From NCBI RefSeq assembly GCF_003696285.1, contig NZ_RFFL01000002.1:248001-312000 (forward strand): a stretch of DNA of 64,000 bases, written 5' to 3'. Source of the stretch: Stutzerimonas nitrititolerans (GTDB lineage Bacteria > Pseudomonadota > Gammaproteobacteria > Pseudomonadales > Pseudomonadaceae). Positions 26,179 to 36,037 of the stretch are shown here, piece by piece. The translations under genes and the position numbers were made by a program. A model generated the notes under the pieces. That model was not told where the DNA came from, made no database searches, and saw only the letters and a program-made list of their open reading frames with translations. The first letter of the stretch is position 1, and every line of letters starts with the position of its first letter.

Positions 26179-26370
26179 TCAGCAATCCTGAGCATCCGCG
26201 GCGGTGCCTGCCGTGGGATCACCGGTACTGTGCATTTCCACCCGCTGATCGTTCTGTGTCGTCGGGCTCTGCACCGGCGGCGGGTCGAACACTTCGCAGG
26301 CCGAATCGGGCGAGCCGCCCGCACACCCGGCCAGGCCAAGGCAACAAACAGCAACGGCAACATAACGCAT
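26179..26370 (-). CDS. Small lipoprotein between pgk and fba
   Basis: A 63-residue predicted lipoprotein (MRYVAVAVCCLGLAGC, lipobox LAGC) with a short Pro/Thr/Asp-rich tail ending in cysteine. GGAG precedes the ATG by 8 bases. No domain is recognisable. It is followed 29 bases later by the MliC-like gene, so the two are likely cotranscribed. Confidence 0.68.
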   Translation of the reverse strand: MRYVAVAVCCLGLAGCAGGSPDSACEVFDPPPVQSPTTQNDQRVEMHSTGDPTAGTAADAQDC

Positions 26371-26454
26371 GGCAAGTCTCCATTCCTTGTACAGACAGAA
26401 CAGAGACAGCAATGAACCTCAGGGGTGCCCTCGCCGTTGCGCTTGTCGCGTCGC

Positions 26455-27615
26455 TCAGCCTGCGCGCTGCTCGAGCACCTCGACAGCCGGCAATACCTTG
26501 CCCTCGACGAACTCCAGGAAAGCACCGCCGCCGGTGGAGATATAGGAAATGCGCTCGCCGACCCCGTACTTGTCGATGGCCGCCAGGGTGTCGCCACCAC
26601 CAGCGATGGAGAACGCCGGGCTTTCGGCAATGGCTTCGGCCAGCACCTTGGTACCGTTGCCGAACTGATCGAACTCGAACACGCCGACCGGGCCGTTCCA
26701 GAGAATGGTCTTCGAGGACTTGAGCAGCTCGGCGAAATTGGCCGCGGTCTGCGGGCCGATGTCGAGAATCATGTCGTCTTCGGCCACCTCGCCCGCCGCC
26801 TTGACCGTCGCTTCGGCATCCTCGGCGAAGGCCTTGGCCACCACCACGTCCACCGGCAGCGGCACGCTGACCTTGGCCGCGATGGCCTTGGCGGTGTCAA
26901 CCAGATCGGCTTCATACAGCGACTTGCCCACCGGGAAACCTGCGGCAGCCAGGAAGGTGTTGGCGATACCGCCGCCAACGATCAGCTGGTCGCAGACCTG
27001 GCTGAGGCTGTTCAGCACGTCCAGTTTGGTCGAGACCTTGGAGCCGGCGACGATGGCGGCCATCGGCTTGGCCGGGCTCTTCAGCGCCTTGCCCAGCGCA
27101 TCCAGCTCGGCGGCCAGCAGCGGGCCGGCACAGGCGATATCGGCGAACTTGGCTACGCCGTGGGTCGAGCCCTGGGCGCGGTGGGCAGTGCCGAAGGCGT
27201 CCATGACGAAGACGTCGCACAGCGCGGCATATTTCTGCGCCAGCTCGTCGGTGTTCTTTTTCTCGCCCGGGTTGAAGCGCACGTTTTCCAGCAACACCAG
27301 CTCACCGGGCTTCACTTCGACGCCGTCGAGATAATCGCGGACCAACGGGACTTCGCGGTTCAGCGCCTTGCTCAGGTAGTCGGCGACCGGCTTGAGGCTG
27401 TCTTCCTCGCTGAACACGCCCTCTTCGGGGCGCCCCAGGTGCGAGCAGACCAGCACCGCCGCGCCCTTTTCCAGCGCCAGCCTGATAGTCGGCAACGAAG
27501 CCAGGATGCGTGCATCGCTCTTCACCACGCCATCCTTCACCGGCACGTTGAGATCCTCGCGGATCAGCACGCGCTTACCCTGGAGGTCGAGGTCGGTCAT
27601 CTTCAAAACGGTCAT
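26455..27615 (-). CDS. pgk: Phosphoglycerate kinase
   Basis: A 386-residue glycolytic/gluconeogenic kinase. N-terminal substrate motif [14 protein letters not shown], then [10 protein letters not shown]; the ATP-side motifs [20 protein letters not shown] and AGGGDTLAA are intact. It follows epd by 48 bases on the same strand, as is usual in Pseudomonas. Confidence 0.96.
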   Translation of the reverse strand: MTVLKMTDLDLQGKRVLIREDLNVPVKDGVVKSDARILASLPTIRLALEKGAAVLVCSHLGRPEEGVFSEEDSLKPVADYLSKALNREVPLVRDYLDGVEVKPGELVLLENVRFNPGEKKNTDELAQKYAALCDVFVMDAFGTAHRAQGSTHGVAKFADIACAGPLLAAELDALGKALKSPAKPMAAIVAGSKVSTKLDVLNSLSQVCDQLIVGGGIANTFLAAAGFPVGKSLYEADLVDTAKAIAAKVSVPLPVDVVVAKAFAEDAEATVKAAGEVAEDDMILDIGPQTAANFAELLKSSKTILWNGPVGVFEFDQFGNGTKVLAEAIAESPAFSIAGGGDTLAAIDKYGVGERISYISTGGGAFLEFVEGKVLPAVEVLEQRAG

Positions 27616-27663
27616 CTGATCTTCCTTAAATTCAAGAACGGCGAGTCTTCAAGCAGTGCGGCT

Positions 27664-28710
27664 TCAGGCGCGATGAGCGACCTGCAGATAGTGTTCGGCC
27701 ACTTCGAGCATGCGGTTGGCGAAACCCCATTCGTTATCGAACCAGGCCAGCAGGTTCACCAGGCGCGGGCCGGAGACACGGGTCAGGCTGCCGTCGACGA
27801 TCGCCGAATGCGGATCGTGATTGAAATCGCAGCTGGCGTGGGGCAGCTCGGTATAGGCGAGCAGCCCTTTCAGCGGGCCGGATTCGGCGGCTTCACGCAG
27901 TACCCGGTTGATCGTCTGCGCATCGGTGTCGCGGCTGGTCTGCAGGGTGATGTCCAGGCAGGACACGTTCACCGTCGGCACCCGCACGGCTTTGGCCTGA
28001 ATCCGTCCGGAGAGTTCCGGCAGCAGCCGTTCGATGCCCTTGGCCAGGCCTGTGGACACCGGAATCACCGACTGGAAGGCCGAGCGCGTGCGGCGCAGAT
28101 CGTCGTGGTGGTAGGCGTCGATCACCGGCTGGTCGTTCATCGCCGAGTGGATGGTGGTGATCGAGGCGTAGTCGATGCCCACCGCGTCGTTCAGCAGCTT
28201 GAGCAGCGGCACGCCGCAGTTGGTGGTGCAGGAAGCGTTGGATACCAGCGTCTCTGCACCATTTAGCTGCTCATGATTGATGCCCATCACCACAGTGGCA
28301 TCGATATCGGAGGCGCTGGCCATCGGCTGGGAGAACAGCACGCGCGGCACGCCCGCAGCGAGAAAGCGCTGGCCGCCGGCGCGGGTGTTGTAGGCACCCG
28401 AGCACTCCAGCACCAGGTCCACGCCCAGCGCGCGCCAGTCGATGGCTTCCGGGGTCGACTCACGCAGCACCTTCACGCAGTCGCCATTTATATGCAGGCA
28501 ATCGCCGTCCACGCCCACCTCGCCGGGAAAGCGACCATGGGTCGAATCGAAGCGGGTCAGGTACTCCAGGCTGGCCATGTCGGCCAGATCGTTGAGCGCG
28601 ACGATCTCGAACCCGAACGCCGCGCCGCGCTCGTAGAAGGCGCGCAGCACGCAGCGGCCGATGCGGCCGTAGCCGTTGAGGGCGATGCGGTAGGGACGGG
28701 CGTTGGCCAT
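27664..28710 (-). CDS. epd: Erythrose-4-phosphate dehydrogenase (Epd)
   Basis: A 348-residue GAPDH-family enzyme. NAD motif LNGYGRIGRCVLRA, catalytic Cys in SNASCTTNC, and C-terminal WFDNEWGFANRM. The order tkt-epd-pgk and details such as IHSAMNDQPVIDAYHHDDLRRTR indicate Epd rather than glycolytic Gap. It makes 4-phosphoerythronate, the first step to pyridoxal phosphate. The start at 28710 (MANARPYRIALNG) fits the fold; its ribosome site is weak. Confidence 0.9.
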   Translation of the reverse strand: MANARPYRIALNGYGRIGRCVLRAFYERGAAFGFEIVALNDLADMASLEYLTRFDSTHGRFPGEVGVDGDCLHINGDCVKVLRESTPEAIDWRALGVDLVLECSGAYNTRAGGQRFLAAGVPRVLFSQPMASASDIDATVVMGINHEQLNGAETLVSNASCTTNCGVPLLKLLNDAVGIDYASITTIHSAMNDQPVIDAYHHDDLRRTRSAFQSVIPVSTGLAKGIERLLPELSGRIQAKAVRVPTVNVSCLDITLQTSRDTDAQTINRVLREAAESGPLKGLLAYTELPHASCDFNHDPHSAIVDGSLTRVSGPRLVNLLAWFDNEWGFANRMLEVAEHYLQVAHRA

Positions 28711-28756
28711 GGGATTTTCGTCGGTCCTGCCGGTGGAAAACCGCTGCGCGGGTTTA

Positions 28757-28807
28757 CCACCTACGGAAGGTGGAGTTACGTAGGGTGGATGACCGAAGTC
28801 ATCCACC
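28757..28807. repeat. Tandem REP-like hairpins between tkt and epd
   Basis: CCACCT/AGGTGG (28757-28773) is followed by perfect 10-bp arms GGTGGATGAC and GTCATCCACC (28784-28807). The ten bases CGTAGGGTGG at 28779-28788 are identical to those at 47296-47305 before metF, so both belong to one dispersed family. Confidence 0.7.
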
Positions 28808-28819
28808 GAATCGCCGCGC

Positions 28820-30817
28820 TCAGTCCTCCAGCAGCTCTTCAGCCGCCGCGAGGATGTTTTCGACGGTAAAGCCGAATTCCTCGAACAGCTGGTCGGCCGG
28901 AGCCGATTCGCCGTAGGTGGACATGCCGATGATGCGACCCTCGAGGCCGACGTACTTGTACCAGTAGTCCGCATGCGCCGCCTCGATGGCGATGCGCGCA
29001 CCGACTTCCACCGGCAGCACCTGCTGCTTGTAGGCAGCGTCCTGAGCATCGAACACGCTGGTGCAGGGCATGGAAACCACGCGCACCTGGCGGCCCTGCG
29101 CGGCCAGCTTGTCAGCAGCATCCACCGCCAGACTCACTTCCGAACCGGTGGCGATCAGGATCAGCTCCGGCTCGCCCGCACAGTTCTTCAGGATGTAGCC
29201 ACCGCGGGCGATGGCCGTCTCGGTCTCGTTGTCACGCACATGGAACGGCAGGTTCTGGCGCGAGAAGATCAGCGCGCTCGGGCCATCCTTGCGCTCGACG
29301 GCATGCTTCCAGGCCACCGCCGATTCGACGGTATCGGCCGGGCGCCAGGTATCCAGGTTCGGCGTGGTGCGCAGGCTGGTCAGCTGCTCGATCGGCTGGT
29401 GGGTCGGGCCGTCTTCGCCAAGGCCGATGGAATCGTGGGTGAAGACGTAGATCACCCGCTGCTTCATCAGCGCCGACATGCGCACCGCGTTGCGCGCGTA
29501 TTCCATGAACATCAGGAAGGTCGCGCCGTAGGGGATCAGCCCGCCATGCAGGGCGACGCCGTTCATGATCGCCGCCATGCCGAACTCGCGCACGCCGTAG
29601 TACATGTAGTTGCCCGAGGCGTCCTCGGCGACCACCGGTTTGCAGCCCTTCCACAGGGTCAGGTTGGAGCCGGCCAGGTCCGCCGAGCCGCCGAGCAGTT
29701 CCGGCAGCAGCGGGCCGAAGGCGTTCAGGCAGTTCTGGCTGGCCTTGCGGCTGGCGATGGTCTCGCCCTTGGTGGCCACGTCGCGGATGAATTTGCTGGC
29801 CTTCTCGGCGAAGTCGGCGGGCAGTTCGCCGGCCATACGGCGCTTGAACTCGGCGGCCAGCGCCGGGAATTCGGCTTCATAGGCGGCAAAGCGCTTGTTC
29901 CACTCGTTCTCGGCATCGGCGCCCTTCTGCTTGGCATCCCATTCGGCATAGATCTCGGCCGGGATTTCGAAGGGGCCATGGCTCCAGCCCAGCGCTTCGC
30001 GGGTCAGGGCGATTTCGGCATCGCCCAGGGCCGCGCCGTGGGACGCTTCCTTGCCCTGCTTGTTCGGCGAGCCGAAGCCGATGATTGTCTTGCAGCAGAT
30101 CAGCGTCGGCCGGTCGCTCTTGCGCGCGGTGTCGATGGCCATCTGGATCTCGTCGGCGTCGTGGCCGTCGACGTTACGGATCACCTGCCAGCCGTAGGCC
30201 TCGAAGCGGCGCGGGGTGTCGTCGGTGAACCAGCCGTGCACCTCGCCGTCGATGGAGATGCCGTTGTCGTCGTAGAAGGCGGTGAGCTTGTTCAGCCCCA
30301 GGGTGCCGGCCAGCGAGCAGACCTCGTGGGATATGCCTTCCATCAGGCAGCCATCGCCGAGGAACACATAGGTGTTGTGGTCGACGATCTCATGACCGGG
30401 CTGATTGAACTGCGCCGCCATGACTTTCTCCGCCAGGGCGAAGCCCACGGCGTTGGCCAGGCCCTGACCCAGCGGACCGGTGGTGGTCTCGACGCCGGCG
30501 GTGTAGCCGAACTCCGGATGGCCCGGGGTCTTGCTATGCAACTGGCGGAAGTTCTTCAGGTCGTCGATGGACAGGTCGTAGCCGGTCAGGTGCAGCAGCG
30601 AGTAGATCAGCATCGAGCCGTGGCCGTTGGACAGCACGAAGCGGTCGCGATCGGCCCACAGCGGGTTGGTCGGGCTGTGTTTCAGATGGTCGCGCCAGAG
30701 CACTTCGGCGATGTCCGCCATGCCCATGGGGGCACCGGGATGGCCGCTGTTGGCTTTCTGCACGGCATCCATGCTGAGGGCGCGGATGGCATTGGCTCGC
30801 TCACGACGGCTGGGCAT
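28820..30817 (-). CDS. tkt: Transketolase
   Basis: A 665-residue thiamine-diphosphate enzyme of the pentose phosphate pathway. Motifs include [18 protein letters not shown], the GDGCLMEG thiamine-binding region, [16 protein letters not shown] and a C-terminal transketolase domain. CAGGAG lies upstream of the ATG. It heads the tkt-epd-pgk-fba group and supplies erythrose-4-phosphate, the Epd substrate. The LysR gene upstream is on the same strand but separated by 164 bases. Confidence 0.96.
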   Translation of the reverse strand: MPSRRERANAIRALSMDAVQKANSGHPGAPMGMADIAEVLWRDHLKHSPTNPLWADRDRFVLSNGHGSMLIYSLLHLTGYDLSIDDLKNFRQLHSKTPGHPEFGYTAGVETTTGPLGQGLANAVGFALAEKVMAAQFNQPGHEIVDHNTYVFLGDGCLMEGISHEVCSLAGTLGLNKLTAFYDDNGISIDGEVHGWFTDDTPRRFEAYGWQVIRNVDGHDADEIQMAIDTARKSDRPTLICCKTIIGFGSPNKQGKEASHGAALGDAEIALTREALGWSHGPFEIPAEIYAEWDAKQKGADAENEWNKRFAAYEAEFPALAAEFKRRMAGELPADFAEKASKFIRDVATKGETIASRKASQNCLNAFGPLLPELLGGSADLAGSNLTLWKGCKPVVAEDASGNYMYYGVREFGMAAIMNGVALHGGLIPYGATFLMFMEYARNAVRMSALMKQRVIYVFTHDSIGLGEDGPTHQPIEQLTSLRTTPNLDTWRPADTVESAVAWKHAVERKDGPSALIFSRQNLPFHVRDNETETAIARGGYILKNCAGEPELILIATGSEVSLAVDAADKLAAQGRQVRVVSMPCTSVFDAQDAAYKQQVLPVEVGARIAIEAAHADYWYKYVGLEGRIIGMSTYGESAPADQLFEEFGFTVENILAAAEELLED

Positions 30818-30981
30818 CGCTGAATCTCCTGCGGGGGCTTTTCACGGAAAGGCCGGCATTTTCGCCCAGCGGGCCATGCAAGGGCAATCACAGATACGAC
30901 CGCTGGCTCAGCCTCAGCGATTTTGCGCAACGGACCAGACGGATGCCGGCGATTTGCCGACGCCCTGCCGGTGGCGGCCTC

Positions 30982-31902
30982 TCAATCCAGCAGCCGCACG
31001 ACCTGCTGCTGGATATCGGGCAGATGCGCCAGCAGATGGTCACGCATGCGCGCCAGCACGCTGTGTTCCGCGCCGTGGGACGGCCACACCAGGTAATAAC
31101 TGTCGCCGGTGCGTACCGCCGCGTCGAACGGTAGCACCAAGGTTCCGCGCCGCAGCTCCGGCCCCACCAGCGCCAGGTCGCCGATGGAAACGCCGTGCCC
31201 CAGCGCCGCCGCGGAAATACCCAGTTCCAGGGTGTCGAACAGCGTGCCCTTCTGCCAGTCCACCGCCTCGCCCAGCCCCACCCGCTCCAGCCAGCGGCGC
31301 CAGTCACGGCAATCGCGCGAGGGGTGAATCAGCTCGGCCGCGGCCAGGGTTTCGGCTGTCCAGGGCACATCGCCACGCAGCGTCGGCGAACAGACCGGCA
31401 CCAGCCACTCATCGAACAGCTTCACGCTGCGCCAGTCAGCCGGAAAATTGCCGTTGCCCAGCAGCACCGCGCAATCGAACGGCTCGCTGTAGAAATCCAC
31501 CGCATCGAGATCCATCCAGGCACTGGTCAGGTGCACCAGGCCCTGGCGATGCTCGGCATGAAAGCCATCGAGCACCTGCAGCAACCAGCGCATGGTCAGC
31601 GTCGAGGGCGCCTTCAGGCGCAGCGCCCCACCCTGCCGGCTGACCGCCACACAGGCGCTCTCGATCAGCCGGAAGCCATGCTTGAGCTCGCGCGCCAGCC
31701 GGTTGCCGGCATCGGTCAGCGCCAGCCGCGAACCATGCCGCTCGAACAGCTGGCAGCCCAGGCTTTCTTCCAGCGTCCGTACATGGCGGCTGATCGCGCT
31801 CTGGGTGATGCACAGGCTGCTCGCCGCCTGGGTGAAGGAGCCGAAGCGTGCCGCGGCCTCGAACGCGCGCAACGCATAGAGCGGGGGCAGGCGCGGACTC
31901 AT
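30982..31902 (-). CDS. LysR-family regulator (GcvA-like)
   Basis: A 306-residue regulator. N-terminal winged helix (LPPLYALRAFEAAARFGSF, then the recognition helix region ITQSAISRHVRTLE) and a C-terminal ligand-binding domain. The first residues are typical of the GcvA/AmpR subgroup. It is divergent from, and 150 bases away from, the oxygenase-exporter operon, so it most likely controls that operon in response to an amino acid; this is inference. The start at 31902 is preferred over an ATG six codons upstream. Confidence 0.88.
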   Translation of the reverse strand: MSPRLPPLYALRAFEAAARFGSFTQAASSLCITQSAISRHVRTLEESLGCQLFERHGSRLALTDAGNRLARELKHGFRLIESACVAVSRQGGALRLKAPSTLTMRWLLQVLDGFHAEHRQGLVHLTSAWMDLDAVDFYSEPFDCAVLLGNGNFPADWRSVKLFDEWLVPVCSPTLRGDVPWTAETLAAAELIHPSRDCRDWRRWLERVGLGEAVDWQKGTLFDTLELGISAAALGHGVSIGDLALVGPELRRGTLVLPFDAAVRTGDSYYLVWPSHGAEHSVLARMRDHLLAHLPDIQQQVVRLLD

Positions 31903-32052
31903 GAGCGCACGCCCCGGCATGAGTAAAACTCATTGTGCCCGCTCGCTTTTTCCATTTTGAAAGCCTCCGACCTGCACCAATACTCGCGTCGCTGGCCAGG
32001 AGCCAAGCCGCTGCTCGCCATGCCCCCGACATAAGAAACAGGAAAGGATGAC
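31903..32052. promoter_or_regulatory. Divergent promoter region between LysR gene and oxygenase operon
   Basis: 150 bases without coding sequence. It is the expected binding region for the LysR-type regulator. I could not fix -10/-35 elements with confidence. Confidence 0.45.
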
Positions 32053-32946
32053 ATGTCCAACCAAATCGACGAACTCCTGGCGGCCAGCATCGGCAGCGGA
32101 GGGCTGCGGCCGGAGCAGATCGAGCAGATCCTCAGGTTCCGGCTATTGGGTAACAGGCAGGGATTCCTGCTGCTGGAGGACCTGCCGATCGGCCGGATTC
32201 CGCCCACGCCCGTCTCACGCGCCGAACTGAACAAGGAGGACGATCGCAGCGAGCGGCTGCTGCTCCAGGCCACCATTCTGCTGGGCGAGCCGATCGGCTA
32301 TATCCAGGAATCCGGCGGCAGCATCGTCAACAATTTCTTTCCGCAGCGCGCGCTTTCCGGCAGCGCCACCTCGGACAGTTTCGATAACGAACTGGACTTG
32401 CATACGGAAAACGCCTTCCATGCCATCCAGCCGGATTACCTGGTTCTGCTCTGCCTGCGCCAGGACCCGGCCGCCGAGGCGACCACCTATGTTTCCTCGG
32501 TGGACGCCATCCTGGAACGCCTCGACCATGACGAAATCGCCTGGTTTCTCAACGAGCCCTACAACTTCCTGTCCGACTATTGCCTGACGGAGAAGAACTG
32601 CCGGCTCGACATCGACAAGCACCAGCCGGTGCTTTATGGCGACCCGGACGCCCCCTTCTTCCGCTTCGATCCGCAGTTCATGGTCGCCCGTAGCGAAGAG
32701 GCACAGGCCCGGCTGAATCATCTGCGCAGCATCGCCTGGGAGGTCACCGAACCGGTCCGGCTGGCGCCCGGCAGCCTGCTGATCATCGACAACCGGCGCA
32801 CCGCCCACGCCCGCAGCCCTTTCACCGCCCGCTTCGACGGCAACGATCGCTGGATGCAGCGTGCCTTCGCCATCTGCAATCCCAAGCACTACACCGAGAG
32901 GCTCGGCAAGCGCACGCGGGTATTCGAGCTGGTGGCGCAGCTATGA
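32053..32946 (+). CDS. Iron(II)/2-oxoglutarate-dependent oxygenase, clavaminate synthase/amino-acid hydroxylase-like
   Basis: A 297-residue enzyme of the TauD/clavaminate-synthase fold. The HxE iron motif is in LDLHTENAFH (about residues 116-125) and the distal His with 2-oxoglutarate-binding Arg are in DNRRTAHARSPF and QRAF near the C-terminus. The fold group contains asparagine, arginine and enduracididine beta-hydroxylases. It is translationally coupled (ATGA overlap) to a LysE-type amino-acid exporter and divergent from a LysR gene, which points to hydroxylation of a free amino acid followed by export. Substrate is not determinable here. AAAGGA lies upstream. Confidence 0.83.
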   Translation: MSNQIDELLAASIGSGGLRPEQIEQILRFRLLGNRQGFLLLEDLPIGRIPPTPVSRAELNKEDDRSERLLLQATILLGEPIGYIQESGGSIVNNFFPQRALSGSATSDSFDNELDLHTENAFHAIQPDYLVLLCLRQDPAAEATTYVSSVDAILERLDHDEIAWFLNEPYNFLSDYCLTEKNCRLDIDKHQPVLYGDPDAPFFRFDPQFMVARSEEAQARLNHLRSIAWEVTEPVRLAPGSLLIIDNRRTAHARSPFTARFDGNDRWMQRAFAICNPKHYTERLGKRTRVFELVAQL

Positions 32947-33545
32947 CCGCCACCTACCTCGCCTTCGCCGCCGCGGTCGCGCTGCTGATCGCCTCGCCTG
33001 GCCCGGTGGTCGCACTGGTGATCGCCGACGCGCGCCGCAGCTGGCCGCTGTGGACCATTCTCGGCGGCGTACTGTCCGCACAGGTGTTGATGATCGGCGC
33101 CCTGCTGATGATCTATCTGGCGCTCGATCTGGACCCGGTGATCCTCAACTGGGGCCAGATACTGGGCGGCCTCTATCTCATCTGGCTGGGCGCGGATGGC
33201 CTGTGCGGCGGTGCCGAGGAGACGCGCACCGTGCAGCGCACCGAGCGCAACTATTTCTGGCGCGCCATGGCGGTGGGCCTGTCCAACCCCAAGGACATCC
33301 TGTTCTTCCTCGCCTTCCTGCCCGGGTTCATCCTGCCCACGCAACCTTTCGGAACCCAGGCGCTGGCCTTGATCATCATCTGGTGCGTGATCGACCTTTC
33401 GATCCTGCTCGCCTACAGCCTGCTCTCGCGGCATATCGCCACCTATGGCAGCGTGCAGCGCCTGCTCGATCTGCTGCCCAGCGTCTTCCTGCTCGGGCTC
33501 GGCCTGATTTCCTGCCTGCTGGGCGTAAGCCGCATGCTTGACTGA
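32943..33545 (+). CDS. LysE/RhtB-family amino-acid exporter
   Basis: A 200-residue inner-membrane protein with about six helices and the family N-terminus ASPGPVVALVIADARR and central GLSNPKDILFFLAFLPGF. It would export an amino acid or derivative using the proton gradient. The ATG overlaps the stop of the oxygenase gene, so product export by this protein is a natural hypothesis. Confidence 0.9.
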   Translation: MTATYLAFAAAVALLIASPGPVVALVIADARRSWPLWTILGGVLSAQVLMIGALLMIYLALDLDPVILNWGQILGGLYLIWLGADGLCGGAEETRTVQRTERNYFWRAMAVGLSNPKDILFFLAFLPGFILPTQPFGTQALALIIIWCVIDLSILLAYSLLSRHIATYGSVQRLLDLLPSVFLLGLGLISCLLGVSRMLD

Positions 33546-33578
33546 CTCGCAGACCATGCGGTTCGACCGCCCACTTAA

Positions 33579-33604
33579 TCTATATCAAGATTTTTTGATA
33601 TAGA
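33579..33604. promoter_or_regulatory. Perfect inverted repeat, candidate operator of the ArsR-methyltransferase regulator
   Basis: Ten-base arms TCTATATCAA and TTGATATAGA are separated by a six-base spacer (GATTTT). It abuts the -35 of the promoter for the regulator-metK operon, where an ArsR-type dimer could repress. No second copy was seen before ahcY or metF. Confidence 0.75.
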
Positions 33605-33606
33605 CC

Positions 33607-33635
33607 TTGCTGGGCCAAAAGCGACTGTCTAGACT
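33607..33635 (+). promoter_or_regulatory. Sigma-70 promoter of the regulator-metK operon
   Basis: TTGCTG (33607-33612), 17-base spacer, TAGACT (33630-33635). Transcription would begin near 33642, only about 3 bases before ATG 33645, so the message is nearly leaderless or translation begins at ATG 33657. Confidence 0.55.
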
Positions 33636-33644
33636 GCGTCGCTT

Positions 33645-34646
33645 ATGAGCCTGCGCATGCCCCAGATCCGTTTCAACGACAGCGACCAGCTCGCCGCGCT
33701 GTGCAAGGCCGGCGGCGATGCGCTTCGCCTGAACGTGCTGCGGGCGCTGTCCAGCGATTCGTTCGGTGTATTGGAACTGGCGCAGATCTTTGCCATCGGC
33801 CAGTCCGGCATCAGCCATCACCTCAAGGTGCTGGCCCAGGCCGGTCTGGTGGCGACGCGGCGCGAGGGCAACACCATCTTCTATCGCCGTACGCTGCCAC
33901 AGAACGACAGCCTCGGCGGTGCGCTGCATGCGGCGCTGCTGGAAGAGATCGACGGGCTGGCGCTGCCCGAAGAAGTGCAGGCGCGGATCAGCACCGTACA
34001 CGCCCAGCGCAGCGCCGCTAGCGAGGATTTCTTCGCGCGCATGGCCGGCAGCTTTCAGGCGCGCCAGGACCTGATCGCCGGGCTGCCGCAGTATCGCGAC
34101 AGCGTCGTGGCGCTGCTCGAGGCGCTGAATTTCGACGCACACGCCACGGCGCTGGAAGTCGGCCCGGGCGATGGCAGCTTCCTGCCGGAGCTGGCCGGCC
34201 GCTTCGCCCGGGTCACCGCGCTGGACAACAGCCTGGCCATGCTGGAACTGGCGAAGGCACACTGCGAACGGCAGACGCTGGGCAACGTCGAACTGAAGCT
34301 CGCCGATGCCTTGCACGATGACTGCCCGCCGGCCGACTGCGTGGTGCTGAACATGGTTCTGCATCATCTGGCGGCGCCGGGCGAAGCGTTGAAGCAATTG
34401 GCGCGGCTGGTCAGAGCAGGCGGCAGCCTGTTGATCACCGAGCTGTGCAGCCACAACCAGGGATGGGCCAGGGAGGCCTGCGGCGATCTCTGGCTGGGCT
34501 TCGAACAGGACGACCTGGCCCGCTGGGCCGCCGCCGCGGGGCTCGCGCCCGGCGAAAGTATCTACATTGGCTTGAAGAACGGTTTTCAGATCCAGGCGCG
34601 GGCCTTTACCCGGCCAGCCGCTGACGACCGCCTCACCCACCGGTAA
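33645..34646 (+). CDS. ArsR-family regulator fused to a SAM-methyltransferase domain (SahR-like)
   Basis: A 333-residue protein. Residues 10-95 form an ArsR winged helix (AQIFAIGQSGISHHLKVLAQAGLV); residues 145-330 form a class I methyltransferase fold with motif I ALEVGPGDGSFLPEL and VTALDNSLAML. Regulators of this architecture (SahR) are known to control methionine/SAM-cycle genes with S-adenosylhomocysteine as effector. Location 14 bases before metK supports that role. The domain may act only as an SAH sensor. An alternative start is ATG 33657 (MPQIRFND). The metal-binding cysteines of classical ArsR are not evident. Confidence 0.87.
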   Translation: MSLRMPQIRFNDSDQLAALCKAGGDALRLNVLRALSSDSFGVLELAQIFAIGQSGISHHLKVLAQAGLVATRREGNTIFYRRTLPQNDSLGGALHAALLEEIDGLALPEEVQARISTVHAQRSAASEDFFARMAGSFQARQDLIAGLPQYRDSVVALLEALNFDAHATALEVGPGDGSFLPELAGRFARVTALDNSLAMLELAKAHCERQTLGNVELKLADALHDDCPPADCVVLNMVLHHLAAPGEALKQLARLVRAGGSLLITELCSHNQGWAREACGDLWLGFEQDDLARWAAAAGLAPGESIYIGLKNGFQIQARAFTRPAADDRLTHR

Positions 34647-34660
34647 CAGGAAACCGTTAG

Positions 34661-35851
<1,191 letters not shown>

Positions 35852-35863
35852 CGCCGCGACAAG

Positions 35864-35900
35864 AAAAGCCCCGCCAGCCCTGCGCTGTGCGGGGCTTTTT
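35864..35900 (+). terminator. Rho-independent terminator of metK
   Basis: Arms AAAAGCCCCGC and GCGGGGCTTTT followed by more T, 13 bases after the stop. Confidence 0.9.
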
Positions 35901-36037
35901 GTTGCCGAGCAATTGCGCAAATTCTTGCGCAGGCGGCGTCCCAGGTGCGAACCAGCCCGAAAAAATACAGCCCGGGTTTGCGGTGGCTTTTCCCTTGGGG
36001 CATGGTGCCGCCTCGGATACCGATAAGGAGATTGGTC

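Noticed and set aside
35945-36037. Upstream extension of the PAAR effector
   Set aside because: The extra 31 residues have no PAAR character, and AAGGAG is correctly placed for ATG 36038.
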